Origin: Pectinophora gossypiella | Taxonomy: Eukaryota; Arthropoda; Insecta; Lepidoptera; Gelechiidae | Direction: 5' to 3' | Length of the DNA: 64,000 bases | NCBI RefSeq assembly: GCF_024362695.1 | Contig: NC_065416.1 | Coordinates: forward strand, 16,336,501-16,400,500 | In this document: positions 37,945-48,800 of the stretch, one piece after another | Layout of the letters: each line of letters opens with the position of its first letter | Numbering within the stretch: position 1 is the stretch's first letter | The notes under the pieces: model-generated | Told to the model about the DNA's origin: nothing | Database searches by the model: none | The model's input: only the letters and a program-made list of their open reading frames with translations | Translations under genes and position numbers: made by a program

Positions 37945-38788
37945 CAGGCTCCTCCCGAATATTTCGGGCCCTGGCAATGCCTGTAGGAGACTGTACATGG
38001 GAGTCGTGCGGTCCATGGCCCTTTACGGGGCCCCCATCTGGGCAGACACCCTGAATCGCCGTACCATCGCTCTCCTGCGAAGTTCGCAGAGAACGATAGC
38101 GATCAGGGTGGCCAGGGGGTACTGCACACTATCCCACGAGGCGGCCTGCCTACTGGCAGGAACATTGCCATGGGACTTGGACGCGAGGGCCCTCGCGTCA
38201 GTGTTCCACTGGCGTGAGGAGGCGCGTTCCCAAGGAGCCTATCCAGCTCCAAGGGAGGTAGAAGGCCGACGGGAGGAGCTGCGCCAGGCAGCTCTGGAGG
38301 AGTGGCAGCGCAGGCTGGAAACGCCTAGTGCTGGCCTGAGAGTGGTCGAGGCAGTACGTCCCGTGCTGATCCAGTGGGTGGACAGGCGGCACGGTTCCCT
38401 CACATACCGATTGTCGCAGATGCTTTCCGGGCATGGATGCTTTGGAAAGTATCTGCACTTGATCGGGAGGGAACCAACCGCTAGATGTCACCACTGTGAC
38501 AACTGCCTCGTGGACACGGCCCAACATACGTTGGAAGAGTGTCCAGCCTGGGCGGAGCAGCGCGTCGAACTTGGCGCTGTGGTGGGGCGCGACCTCTCGC
38601 TGCCCGCTGTGGTCCAGGCCATGGTTGACAGCGAAAGGTCGTGGAAAACAGTTCTCACCTTCTGTGAGGCTGTGATGCGGGCCAAGGAGGATGCGGAGCG
38701 GGTGAGGGAAGCAACTTCCACTGATCCCGCGCGCCGCAGACGACCAGGGCGGAGACGGCGGGCGGATGTCGGCCATCTACCGCCCTAA
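37945..38788 (+). pseudogene. C-terminal fragment of SART-like ORF2
   Basis: The frame is open from the truncation point to TAA 38786-38788 (about 280 residues). It covers the region after the reverse transcriptase: RLLPNISGPG, GVVRSMALYGAPIW, the SGHGCFGKY motif and the C-terminal CCHC cluster CHHCDNCLVDTAQHTLEEC. It has no start codon of its own, no endonuclease and no polymerase, so it is a dead fragment although uninterrupted. Confidence 0.9.
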
Positions 38789-39196
38789 CAACGATGCGGG
38801 TCTCTCCCTGTGTGCACTGGACTTGAGGAGGAGGGCACATCAGGGGAGACCCAGGGACGATAAGACCCGAGAGGGCGCAACTACGGAGACCATCACCGTA
38901 GGAGCCACGGGCGGCAGACTCGGGGGAGTCTGTCGTTCCACTTACCATCTGGCTCGAGTCGGCGTTGCGTGCGTGTTCCGCGCACGCCACTCACCCTGAA
39001 CGAGGCGGGGCCTAACAGGCCATCCACTGCCGGGTCGCGGAAGTATGCTTCGGCGATTCCCGGGTCCCGGCAACACAGTGGACGAGATGGAACACCGTTG
39101 GGTTTTAGTGGGTATACCGGGTGGCGACACCCGGGGAGTCCCACATAACCACGTCGTCCCCCCGGGCGGCGTGGTATGCGTAACGCATTTCCCAAC

Positions 39197-39231
<35 letters not shown>
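37945..39231 (+). mobile_element. SART-like retrotransposon, 5'-truncated (copy 1)
   Basis: The copy begins inside ORF2, equivalent to residue 772 of ORF2 in the copy at 45853-49008. It continues through a 3' UTR of about 410 bp and ends in a poly(A) of about 33 bases joined to GGTTAGG. The orientation, sense along TTAGG with poly(A) toward GGTTAGG, fits the SART family as known from Bombyx. The 5' truncation is typical of incomplete reverse transcription. Confidence 0.92.
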
Positions 39232-39233
<2 letters not shown>

Positions 39234-39315
39234 TTAGGTTAGGTTAGGTTAGGTTAGGTTAGGTTAGGTTAGGTTAGGTTAGGTTAGGTTAGGTTAGGTT
39301 AGGTTAGGTTAGGTT
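39232..39315 (+). repeat. (TTAGG)n target tract
   Basis: About 17 TTAGG units lie between copies 1 and 2. The tract starts GGTTAGG after poly(A) and ends AGGTT before the next element's CCCGTG, consistent with cutting between T and A. Confidence 0.95.
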
Positions 39316-39830
39316 CCCGTGTGGAGTTGCTGATCTCCCATCGGGCGCGTCCCCAGGTGGCGGATAGGGGAATGCCCTCCCAGTAATGGGGGGGGTACCG
39401 GCTTCGGCCGGCGCGGACCAAAACAGCGTGGTGGAGTCGCTCTCGCTCGTGGCCCTCTGCAGGGACGAGGTGGTGCGCAGAGTGGACACAGGAGGGCGAC
39501 TATCCGACGGCGTCTCTGGCTCCGGCCAGATGACAGGGGCTTCGGCCCCACCGTTGGCAGGGGCGGCGGGTCCGGCAGCAATGCCGGGCAATGGCTTCGG
39601 CCACCGTCGGCCCGACCCGTAGCCCAGACGCAATGCTGTCTGGAACGGGGGCCGCCTCCGCACTGAGCGGAGGGGGCCGCGAGGAAGACAACCTCTGAAA
39701 AAATCACCGTAAGCCTAAGTTTGTGGTGCCCGGCGAGGGGCTGTATGGTCTGACGCTCAGGCCGTTAGGGCACCCCAGGGAGCTCACCCTGGTAAATAAA
39801 AGAGACCGCCTGCTGAGGTACAGCTACAAA

Positions 39831-42320
39831 ATGAAGAAAGCGCTCAAGAAAGTTAATATTACCCACGCCGGCAGCCGGGAAACCGGTGAATCCGGTTCAA
39901 GGTCCCCAATCGTATGTGGGGGGGACTGCGAACGCTTCGTGGGCTCACAGAGCTCCCGTGAACCTGAGACGGACTCGGCGTTAAACGCCCCTACCGGATA
40001 TGACTCTCGCGCGTCAACACCATCTGCGCTTTCCGAAGCGCGGGTGGTGTTGGAGCGCATAACCCCTGACATGACTCCAGCACCAAGTGCTACCGATGCT
40101 GTCCCTGGGCCAAAAGCCCAGAGACGGACCAGACGAACCGGTCCTAGCCTTGTTTCATCCTCGGATGAAACAAGTAGTCTACGGACCGTATGCTCCATGG
40201 AGAGCGTGGCCTCCCTCCCAGAGGGCACACTGTGGCGTAAGCGGAAAACAGTCGTGCTCTCGGACCCGTCCTCTGACGAGGGGGACCGAGCTTCGGTAAC
40301 GGAGCTCGGTTCACCCGTCATGAGGGCGCGGGCCAAGCGAGGTAGAGGTCGCCCTCCAACCACTGGGGAATACGTTGGCCTTGCCAGGGCCAAAGCGGAG
40401 CTCAACCGCGCCATGCGGGAGGAGCTCTTGCTTCAGGCCGAGAAGGAGGTGGCCGAATCGGCCAAGAAGGTCTTCTGCCTCCGAAGCTCCGGCACACTGC
40501 CGGATGCTGACGCGGAGTCAGCGGTACGCGATCCCGACGCAGATCCTGGTACAGAAACGGTCGCCGATCTGTACCAGAGGGCGAAAGACGCGGCCGCGGT
40601 GGTCGAGAGCGTGGCTGCCAAGTCAGGTCGACTGAAGGGCACCTTCGTTCGCGCCCTCAAGGACTCCGCGAAGCTGATCGTCCAGGTCCTGGACGTTCTC
40701 CGCTCCACGACGGCGAACGAGGAGACGCGCAATCTGCAGGCCCAGAACTCCCGCCTGCAGAAAGCGCTGGACGATCAGCAGAAGGAGATAGAGTCCCTTC
40801 GGCTGGAGATGCGTCAAATGAGAAACTCATTTGGCGCGTCTCAGGATATGACGCAGCCAGCGACAGCGCCTGCACCTCAAATGGAGACGTCGTCTGTCTC
40901 CGAGAGCCCGCTCCCGGAGCCGGCTCCCAGAGTAGTGCGCGCCAAGCCGGCCAGAACAACGGACCCGCCGCCGCCTGAGAGCAGTCGAGCCGTGTCCGAT
41001 AAGGATGAGGACCTTGCCGCGCGAATCATCAGCCAAGTTGGCTTTTTGGTTGACGCGAAACTGGCAGGTCTGGAGGATAGGCTCCTGCCTCCCAAGGTGT
41101 TACGCCCACCACTTGCGGCGGACCGCAGAAATGCGGCAACGTATGCGGCTGCGGCCAGGACTCCCGCTGTACCAGCGAAGACCCCCGCCGTAGCCGCACC
41201 TAAGATGATGAAGAAGGTGACTGCCACCGCAGCCGGCACTACACGTGCCACGCCGCCCGCGGCCTGTAAAGGCCCAGCCGCGGCTGCTAGTGGCCTCACC
41301 TCCAAACCTTCCCCTAAGAAGAAGAAGAAGAGGGGTTCTAGGGGAAGGAAGAAGGGTAAGAAGAAGGCGGGGACCGGCGGCCAAGTCGAGGCCCAATCCC
41401 AACCTTCTGGGTCTGCTGGCGATGGCTGGACCACCGTCGGCCAAGGCCGGAGGAAGAAGGCGGCTCCTCAACAGCCACAACGCCCCAAGGTGCCCAAAAT
41501 GCGCACGCCCCGCACAGCGGCGGTTGTGCTGCATTTGCAGCCGGCGGCAGTGGAGGGCGGTACCACGTACGCGGATGTCTTGAGGGTGGCTAAGGCAAAG
41601 GTCAATCTCCAGAGCCTGGGGATAGCCAACCTCAAGATCCGCAAGGCGATGACGGGTGCAAGAGTGCTGGAGCTCGCGGGCGCCATGAGCGCCGAGAAGG
41701 CAGACACCCTGGCTGAAAAGCTCAGGGAGTCAGTGAGCGGGGACGTAGTGAAAGTCTCCAGGCCCATCAAACGCGCAGATATGCGCATTGTGGGCCTGGA
41801 CGACTCCGTCACCGCTCAAGATGTGGTGGAGGCAGTGGCCACGGCCGGCGGATGCGCGACGGACGCCATCAAGGCCGGTGTCATCCGCGAAGGCGCGGGT
41901 GGCATGGGCTCTCTGATGGTGAGCTGCCCTGTAGCAGTCGCTAAAAGGGTGGCTAAGGGTCGCCTCCTGGTCGGCTGGACCTCTGCCCAGGTGAAAGTGC
42001 TGGAGCCGCGTCCGCTGCGGTGCTTCCGATGCCACGAAACCGGACATGCGCACGCCATGTGCGAGTCCGAGGTGGACCGGAGCACCCAGTGTTTCAGATG
42101 CGGCCAAACCGGCCACAAGTCCTCACAGTGTTCCGCTCCCCCGCACTGCACAGTGTGCGAGGCGGCGAGAAGACCGGCGGAGCACCGTCTGGGCAGTTCA
42201 ATATGTACTGCCCAGTCGAGGAGCAAGCGGAAGGTTCGCGATGGCCCTCAGGCCTCTTCGCGACCTTCCCGCCCGCAGGCCGCGGGACGTGTCGGGGCTG
42301 AGCCCATGAACACGAACTGA
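39831..42320 (+). CDS. SART-like ORF1 (gag-like) protein, intact, without partner ORF2
   Basis: The frame gives 829 residues from ATG 39831, chosen because it aligns with the start of copy 3 (MKK, then THAGSRETGES). An open extension to 39723 begins with GTG and lies in UTR conserved with copy 3. Domains in order: acidic and serine-rich N-terminus; AT-hook-like KRGRGRPPTTG (about 170-180); coiled coil (about 300-335); proline/alanine-rich and lysine-rich middle; three C-terminal zinc knuckles from C731 (CFRCHETGHAHAMC, CFRCGQTGHKSSQC and a third with spacing C-x2-C-x8-H-x5-C). ORF1 proteins of this group bind element RNA and deliver it to telomeres. No frameshift or stop is present, so it has either inserted recently or been kept by selection. 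Confidence 0.9.
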   Translation: MKKALKKVNITHAGSRETGESGSRSPIVCGGDCERFVGSQSSREPETDSALNAPTGYDSRASTPSALSEARVVLERITPDMTPAPSATDAVPGPKAQRRTRRTGPSLVSSSDETSSLRTVCSMESVASLPEGTLWRKRKTVVLSDPSSDEGDRASVTELGSPVMRARAKRGRGRPPTTGEYVGLARAKAELNRAMREELLLQAEKEVAESAKKVFCLRSSGTLPDADAESAVRDPDADPGTETVADLYQRAKDAAAVVESVAAKSGRLKGTFVRALKDSAKLIVQVLDVLRSTTANEETRNLQAQNSRLQKALDDQQKEIESLRLEMRQMRNSFGASQDMTQPATAPAPQMETSSVSESPLPEPAPRVVRAKPARTTDPPPPESSRAVSDKDEDLAARIISQVGFLVDAKLAGLEDRLLPPKVLRPPLAADRRNAATYAAAARTPAVPAKTPAVAAPKMMKKVTATAAGTTRATPPAACKGPAAAASGLTSKPSPKKKKKRGSRGRKKGKKKAGTGGQVEAQSQPSGSAGDGWTTVGQGRRKKAAPQQPQRPKVPKMRTPRTAAVVLHLQPAAVEGGTTYADVLRVAKAKVNLQSLGIANLKIRKAMTGARVLELAGAMSAEKADTLAEKLRESVSGDVVKVSRPIKRADMRIVGLDDSVTAQDVVEAVATAGGCATDAIKAGVIREGAGGMGSLMVSCPVAVAKRVAKGRLLVGWTSAQVKVLEPRPLRCFRCHETGHAHAMCESEVDRSTQCFRCGQTGHKSSQCSAPPHCTVCEAARRPAEHRLGSSICTAQSRSKRKVRDGPQASSRPSRPQAAGRVGAEPMNTN

Positions 42321-42470
42321 CGGCTCTGTGTGGTGTGGTGATGGTCTCGGTTTCGCCCCGTGCAAACGGGGCGGGAGACCAGACCAGCTTGCGTGAGGGA
42401 ATTTCACTCCCACCACGGAGTCGGCTTCGGGGCGGGGATGGCGGGCGGATGTCGGCCATCTTTCGCCCAA
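42321..42470 (+). pseudogene. Deletion scar of ORF2
   Basis: After the ORF1 stop the sequence reads CGGCTCTGTGTGG where copy 3 has CGATGGCTCTTAGTG, so the ORF2 start codon itself is missing. Short matches to the first 130 bp of ORF2 follow (GTGGTGATGGTCTCGG against GTGGTGGCGGTCTCGG). Then the sequence jumps to GCGTGAGGGAA, matching the last 70 bp of ORF2, and on to the 3' UTR. Confidence 0.75.
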
Positions 42471-42851
42471 AAACCGATGCGGGTCTCACCCTGTGTGCAC
42501 TGGACTAGAGGAGGAGGGCACATAAGGGGGAGACCCAGAGAGCCACGGGCGGCAGACTCGGGGGAGTCTGTCGTTCCAACAACAACCGGCTCGAGTAGGC
42601 GTTGCGTGCGTGTTCCGCGCACGCCACTCACGACGAGGCGAGGCCTCACAGGCCAACCACTGCCGGGTCGCGGAAGTATGCTTCGGCGATTCCCGGGTCC
42701 TGGCACCACAGTGGACAAGTAGGAACACCGTTGGGTTTTAGTGGGTATACCGGGTGGCAACACCCGGGGAGTCCCACATAACCACGTCGCCCCCCCGGGC
42801 GGCGTGGTATGCGTAAAGCATTTCCCAACGCTAAAAAAAAAAAAAAAAAAA

Positions 42852-42870
42852 GGTTAGGTTAGGTTAGGTT
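42852..42870 (+). repeat. (TTAGG)n target tract, about four units
   Basis: Only 19 bases of telomere repeat separate copies 2 and 3, the second shortest spacer in the block after the 14 bases at 55921-55934. Confidence 0.95.
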
Positions 42871-43384
42871 CCCGTGTGGAGTTGCTGATCTCCCATCGGG
42901 CGCGTCCCCAGGTGGCGGATAGGGGAACGCCCCCCCAGATATGGGGGGGGTACCGGCTTCGGCCGGCGCGGACCAAAACAGCGTGGTGGAGTCACTCTCG
43001 CTCGTGGCCCTCTGCAGGGACGAGGTGGTGCGCAGAGTGGACACAGGAGGGTGACCATCCGACGGCGTCTCTGGCTTCGGCCAGATGACAGGGGCTTCGG
43101 CCCCACCGTTGGCAGGGGCGGCGGGTCCGGCAGCAATGCCGGGCAATGGCTTCGGCCACCGTCGGTCCGACCCGTAGCCCAGACGCAACGCTGTCTGGAG
43201 CGGGGGCCGCCTCCGCACTGAGCGGAGGGGGCCGCGAGGAAGACAACCTCTGAAAAAATCACCGAAAGCCTAAGTTTGTGGTGCCCGGCGAGGGGCTGTA
43301 TGGTCTGGCGTTCCAGGCCGTGAGGGCACCCCAGGGAGCTCACCCTGGTTAATAAAAGAGACCGCCTGCTGAGGTACAGCAACC

Positions 43385-45850
43385 ATGAAGAAAGCGATTC
43401 AGAATGAAACTACCCACGCTGGCAGCCGGGAAACCGGTGAATCCAGTATAAGGCCCCCATTCGTATGTGGGGGGGGCTGCGATCGCTCCGTAGGCTCGCA
43501 GAGCCTCCGTAAACCAGTGACTGACGTGGTAGACTTCTACCCGGCGTTTACCGCCCAACCCGGACATGACTCCCGCGCGTCAACACCATCTGCGCTTCCC
43601 GAAGCGCGGGTGGTGTTGGAGCGCATCCCAACCCCTGATTTGACTCCAGCACCTGGTGCTGATGGTGCTGCCCCTGGGCCAAGTGCCCAGCCGGAGCGGC
43701 CTAGGACTAGTCCTTTCCCCGCTTCGTCTTCGGACGAAGCGTGCAGTTTAAGGACTGTGTGCTCTATGGAGAGCGTGACCTCCCTCCCAGAGGGCAAACT
43801 GTGGCGCAAGCGCAAACCAGTTTCGCTCTCGGAACCGTCCTCTGACGACGAGGACCGGGCGTCGGTAACGACGCTCGGCTCGCCTGTCATAAGGGCGCGG
43901 GCCAAGCGAGGTAGAGGTCGCCCTCCCACCACGGGCGAGTATGTTGGCCTCGCCAAGGCCAAGGCTGAGCTGAACCGCGCCATGCGGGAGGAGCTCATGC
44001 TTCAGGCCGAAAAAGAGGTGGCCGAATCGGCCAAGAAGGTTTTCCGCCTCCGAAGCTCCGGCACATCTCTGGAGACTGAGTCCGAATCACCGAGGAGAGA
44101 CCTCGGCTCGGACGACGTCCCTGAGACTGTTGCCGAGCTGTGCCAAAAGGCGAAAGACGCGGCCGCGATCGTCGAAAACGTGGCCTGCAAGTCGGGTCGG
44201 CTGAAAGGCACGTTTGTTCGCGCCTTGAAGGAGTCCTCGAAACTCATTGTGAGTGTCTTGGACGTCCTGCGCGACACGACGTCGAGCGACGAGACGCGAA
44301 ACCTGCAGGCTCAGAACGCCCGTCTGCAGAGAACATTAGAAGAGCAGCAGAAGGAAATTGACGTCCTTCGGCAGGAGATGCGGCAAATGAAGGCCTCTTT
44401 GTCCGCATCCCAAGACATGGCACAGCCAGCGCCTGCGCCACTCTTGGCGAGCGCGCCTCCCGAGCAGCCGGCAGAGAGCTTGCGCTCGGAGCCGGCTCCG
44501 AGAGTGGTACGCACCAAGCCGGCGAAAACATCGGTCCCGCCGCCGCCCGAGGGCAGTCGAGTCGCGTCCGATCCGGGTGAAGACCTTGCCGCGCGGATCA
44601 TAAGCCAAGTTGGCTTCATGATCAATGCGAGACTGGCAGGTCTGGAGGACAGACTCCTGCCCCCGAGAGTGATGCGCCCACCGCTGGCAGCGGACCGAAA
44701 GAACGCGTCCACATACGCTGCTGCAGCGAAGGCGTCCGCTGCCGCAGCGAGGACTTCCGTCGCAACCGCGACGAACAAGTTGGTTGCCCCTGCACCCAAG
44801 ACGACTGGCACTGCACGCGCTGCTCCGGCAGCGGCTGCCAGCGGCTTGAACCCTGCGCCTCGGAAGAGGAAGAGGGGTGGCAGGAAGAGGAAGAGGGGAG
44901 GGAATGGTGGCCAGAGTGAGGCCCAACCCCTACCTTCAGGGCCCGCTGGTGACGGTTGGACCGTTGTCGGCCGAGGCCGGAAGAAGAAGGCGGCTCCGGC
45001 TCAACCGCCACAACGCCCTAAGGCTCCCAAGCTGCGCCCACCGCGCACATCTGCGGTGGTAGTGCAGCTGCAGCCAGCGGCGGTGGAGAGCGGAGCAAGC
45101 TACGCGGACATCTTGAGGGAGGCCAAGTCCAAAGTGGACTTACAGAGCCTCGGCATCTCTGGCCTCAAGGTCCGCAAGGCGGCAACCGGCGCGCGAGTGC
45201 TGGAGGTTGCGGGCGCCTCTAGCGCCGAGAAGGCCGACTCCTTGGCTGCCAAGTTAAGGGAGTCGATGAGCGGAGACGTCGTCAAGGTCTCCAGACCCAC
45301 AAAGTGCGCTCAGATGCGCGTCGTGGGGCTGGACGACTCCGTCACCGCTCAGGAAGTGGTGGAGGCGGTAGCCAAAGTCGGTGGCTGCGCGGCCGATGGC
45401 ATCAAGGCGGGTGCCATACGCGAGGGTGCAGGCGGCATGGGCTCGCTCTTGTTGAGCTGCCCAATTGCTGCTGCCAAAAAGGTGGCTCAAGGTCGCCTCC
45501 TTGTGGGTTGGACCTCTGCCCAGGTCAAGGTGCTGGAGCCGCGCCCGCTGCGGTGCTTCCGGTGCCTCGATACTGGGCACACGCACGCCTTGTGCAAGTC
45601 CGAGGTGGACCGGAGCACTCAGTGCTTTAGGTGCGGTCAAACCGGCCACCAGTCTGCTCAGTGTTCCGCTGCCCCGCACTGCACAGTGTGCGAAGCGGCG
45701 CGAAGACCGGCGGAACACCGATTGGGCGGTTCACTATGTACCGCCCAATCAAAGAGCAAGAGGAAGAGTCGCAATGGCCCCCAGGCCCCCTCGCGACCTT
45801 CCCGCCCGCAAGCCGCGGGACCAGTTGGCGAGCCCATGAGCACTAACTAA
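43385..45850 (+). CDS. SART-like ORF1 (gag-like) protein
   Basis: The frame gives 821 residues starting at ATG 43385 in CAACCATGA context. It has a serine/acidic N-terminus, the AT-hook-like KRGRGRPPTTGEYVGLAKAK, a coiled coil at about 303-336 (ETRNLQAQNARLQ...), a long alanine/proline and basic region with RKRKRGGRKRKRGG-type nuclear-localisation clusters, and three zinc knuckles from C724 (CFRCLDTGHTHALC, CFRCGQTGHQSAQC and a third CTVC...H...C). The role by family is an RNA-binding nucleocapsid that localises to telomeres. It is clearly homologous to the ORF1s at 39831 and 50123. Its stop TAA is followed after two bases by the ORF2 ATG. Confidence 0.95.
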   Translation: MKKAIQNETTHAGSRETGESSIRPPFVCGGGCDRSVGSQSLRKPVTDVVDFYPAFTAQPGHDSRASTPSALPEARVVLERIPTPDLTPAPGADGAAPGPSAQPERPRTSPFPASSSDEACSLRTVCSMESVTSLPEGKLWRKRKPVSLSEPSSDDEDRASVTTLGSPVIRARAKRGRGRPPTTGEYVGLAKAKAELNRAMREELMLQAEKEVAESAKKVFRLRSSGTSLETESESPRRDLGSDDVPETVAELCQKAKDAAAIVENVACKSGRLKGTFVRALKESSKLIVSVLDVLRDTTSSDETRNLQAQNARLQRTLEEQQKEIDVLRQEMRQMKASLSASQDMAQPAPAPLLASAPPEQPAESLRSEPAPRVVRTKPAKTSVPPPPEGSRVASDPGEDLAARIISQVGFMINARLAGLEDRLLPPRVMRPPLAADRKNASTYAAAAKASAAAARTSVATATNKLVAPAPKTTGTARAAPAAAASGLNPAPRKRKRGGRKRKRGGNGGQSEAQPLPSGPAGDGWTVVGRGRKKKAAPAQPPQRPKAPKLRPPRTSAVVVQLQPAAVESGASYADILREAKSKVDLQSLGISGLKVRKAATGARVLEVAGASSAEKADSLAAKLRESMSGDVVKVSRPTKCAQMRVVGLDDSVTAQEVVEAVAKVGGCAADGIKAGAIREGAGGMGSLLLSCPIAAAKKVAQGRLLVGWTSAQVKVLEPRPLRCFRCLDTGHTHALCKSEVDRSTQCFRCGQTGHQSAQCSAAPHCTVCEAARRPAEHRLGGSLCTAQSKSKRKSRNGPQAPSRPSRPQAAGPVGEPMSTN

Positions 45851-45855
45851 CGATG
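45848..45855 (+). promoter_or_regulatory. Stop-start junction TAA-CG-ATG
   Basis: The ORF1 stop (45848-45850) and ORF2 start (45853-45855) are two bases apart. Bombyx SART1 is known for a UAAUG junction used for termination-reinitiation. The version here is spaced, and the copy at 52409 has the same spacing. Confidence 0.7.
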
Positions 45856-48800
45856 GCTCTTAGTGTTCTCCAGGCCAACATCAATCACTCTGCCAGGGCC
45901 CAGGACCTGTTGCTCCAGAGCATGGCAGAGTGGTTGATCGATGTGGTGGCGGTCTCGGAGCCGTACTCGGTTCCGCCCCGGGACAACTGGGTGAGCGATC
46001 TGACTGGCGTGGCGGCGTTGATTTCGCGGACGGGGGCGGGATTGCCTCCACTCGAGCACGTAGTGCGAGGTGGGGGTTATGTCGCTGCTGTCTTGGGGGA
46101 CATCACACTGGTCAGTGTGTACTTCTCGCCAAACCGCAGCCTGTCCGACTTTGAGCAGTTCCTGCTTGAAGTCGGTGTGCTTGTGGGGCGGAGGCGCACT
46201 GCCCGTGTGATTGTTGCCGGCGATCTCAACGCCAAGTCGACGGTCTGGGGATGTCCGGCGACTGACGTCCGAGGAGAGGCGGTCGAGGAGTGGGCCTTGA
46301 CCGCTGGATTGACCGTTCTCAACCATGGATCGGTGAACACGTGCGTGCGGCAACAGGGCGGCTCTATCGTGGACGTAACGTTCGCGGACGCCGCCCTGGC
46401 GCGCTGTGTTCAGAGCTGGGAAGTGCAGGAGGACGTGGAGACGCTGTCGGATCACCTGTATATCCGTTTCAGTGTTTCCGCGTTCCCTGGTACCCCGAGG
46501 AGCCCGATCCCAGTTCCGGTGGAGAACGGTCCTAAATGGGCGCTAAAGCGCCTCGACTACGAGGCCCTGGAGGAGGCGGTGATAGTCGAGGCTTGGCTGC
46601 AGCCCGACGGCGAGCCAGAGGTCGAACGGGAGACCGAGGCTATCCAGCAGGCGATGGCGAGGGTGTGCGACGCCTGCATGCCCCGCGTTAGAGCGCTTCC
46701 CTCACGACGAGCTGTGTACTGGTGGTCCGCGGAACTCACGCGGCTCAGGCAAGCCTGCGTCGAGGCGAGACGCCGGTACACAAGGAGTCGAAGGCGGCGC
46801 ATCAGGGATGAGGAGCTCTTGGCGCGAGCCGAATCCTCCTATAGAGAGGCCAAGAGGGCCCTGCAAATAGCCATTGCTGAGGCCAAAGATGCGGCGGAAC
46901 GGGAGATGTTGGAGTCTCTTGATGTCGATCCGTGGGGTAGGCCGTACAGGATGGTGAGGCGTAAGCTTCGCCCCTGGGCTCCCCCACTGACTCAGAGTCT
47001 CCAACCACAGCTCGTGAGCCGCGTCGTGTCGGCCCTGTTTCCCGACAGGGCTGAGCACACGCCTCCAGCGATGGCCTTGCAGAATGGCATGGCGGATGCC
47101 GCGGACGAGGAGGTTCCGCCCGTAAGCGAGGCCGAATTGGAGATCGCAGTCAGGAGACTGCAGGCCAAAAACACTGCCCCGGGCCTTGATGGCATACCAG
47201 GGCGTGTCTGGGTCCTCGCTCTACGGGTGGATGGCGGTCTGGGGCTGAGGTTGAGGGACCTCTTCACGGGGTGTTTAGTGAGAGGTCACTTCCCTCGACG
47301 GTGGAGGACTGGGAAGCTCGTCCTTATTCGTAAGGAGGGCCGACCTGCTGACTCCCCGTCTGCCTACAGGCCGATTGTCCTGCTGGACGAGTCCAGCAAG
47401 TTGCTGGAGCGAGTAATCGCTGCTCGCCTGATCGAGCATCTGGAGGATGCCGGTCCGGACCTGAGTGCATGCCAGTTCGGTTTCCGCAGGGGCAGATCCA
47501 CCATCGACGCAATTGCGCGGGTGAGGGCCCTAGCGGACGCCGCTGTAGCTCAGGGGGAGGTCGTCTTGGCGGTGTCTCTGGACATCGCCAACGCCTTCAA
47601 CACCCTGCCCTGGAGCTGCATCAGGGAAGCACTCAGGTACCACATGGTGCCCCCGTACCTCCGCCGGTTGCTAGCGGCATACCTCTCCGTGAGGGCCGTG
47701 AGCTTCCCGGCGTCTGAGGGATGGCGAGAATGGTCAGTGTCGTGCGGTGTTCCACAGGGTTCGGTCCTCGGCCCGCTCCTGTGGAACATTGGCTACGACT
47801 GGGTGCTGCGTGGAGCGAATCTCCGAGGGGTCGACGTAACTTGTTACGCCGACGATACCCTCGTGACGGCTCGAAGCAGCACATACCGGGAGGCCTCCAT
47901 TCTCGCCACGGCGGGTGTGGCTCATGTGGTGAGCAAGATCCGGCGCCTGGGGTTGGAGGTGGCTCTGACTAAGTCAGAAGCCATCTTCTTCCACGGACCC
48001 CGTGCGGCTCCGCCGGCCGGTGCGCACATCGTGGTGGGGGGAGTTTCCATCGGCGTCAAATCGACGATGCGGTACCTAGGCCTCGTCCTAGACAGCCGAT
48101 GGAACTTCCGTGCGCATTTCTCCGGCCTAGCGCCCAGATTAATCGCCGCTGCTGGCGCACTCAGTCGGCTACTTCCGAACATCGGAGGGCCGAAGGTGGG
48201 CTGCCGTCGTCTGTACTGTGGGGTTGTCAGATCGATGGCACTGTACGGAGCCCCAATCTGGGTGGACGCCTTAAGCGCCCATAACAGAGCCCTGTTGAGG
48301 AGACCTCAAAGGGCCATGGCCACGAGGGTGGTGAGGGGGTACCGTACCATCTCGTTCGAGGCCGCCTGCGCCTTGGCCGGTACCCCCCCATGGGAGCTGG
48401 ACGCCAATGTTCTGGCCAGTGTCTACAGACACGCGGCTCGAGCGCGTGCCGATGGCGGAGCGCCATCTCCGGAGGAGATCTCGAGTCTGAGACTTAACGC
48501 TCGTCGAGATACCCTTCTGAGATGGTCGCGAGCCCTGGAGGCGCCGAGTGCCGGCCACAGAACGGTCGAGGCGATCCGACCCGTTCTAGATGAATGGGTC
48601 GAAAGACGGTTCGGGGCGCTCTCTTTCCGCCTGACGCAGGTCCTGTCCGGGCATGGTTGCTTTGGCAGGTATCTGTGCAGGGTCGCCGGAAGAGAGCCGA
48701 CCTCAGATTGCCACCATTGCGGCGCCGCCGATGATACGGCGGACCACACTCTCGCCGCATGCCCAGAATGGGCTGAGTCGCGGGCGCGACTTAGGTGCGT

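Larger units (their letters stand above)
39316..42851 (+). mobile_element. ORF1-only SART-like element (copy 2)
   Basis: It has a complete 5' UTR (39316-39830), an intact ORF1, a remnant of about 110 bp from the two ends of ORF2, a full 3' UTR and a poly(A) of about 19 bases joined to GGTTAGG. The 5' UTR is nearly identical to that of copy 3, and the 3' UTR is close to copy 1. About 3.1 kb of ORF2 is missing. It resembles in layout the mammalian HAL1 (half-a-LINE) elements. It would need polymerase from another copy to move. Confidence 0.9.

Noticed and set aside
39723..39830. Earlier start for ORF1 of the ORF1-only element
   Set aside because: The open extension begins with GTG and lies in 5' UTR sequence that is conserved with the copy whose ORF1 starts at ATG 43385.
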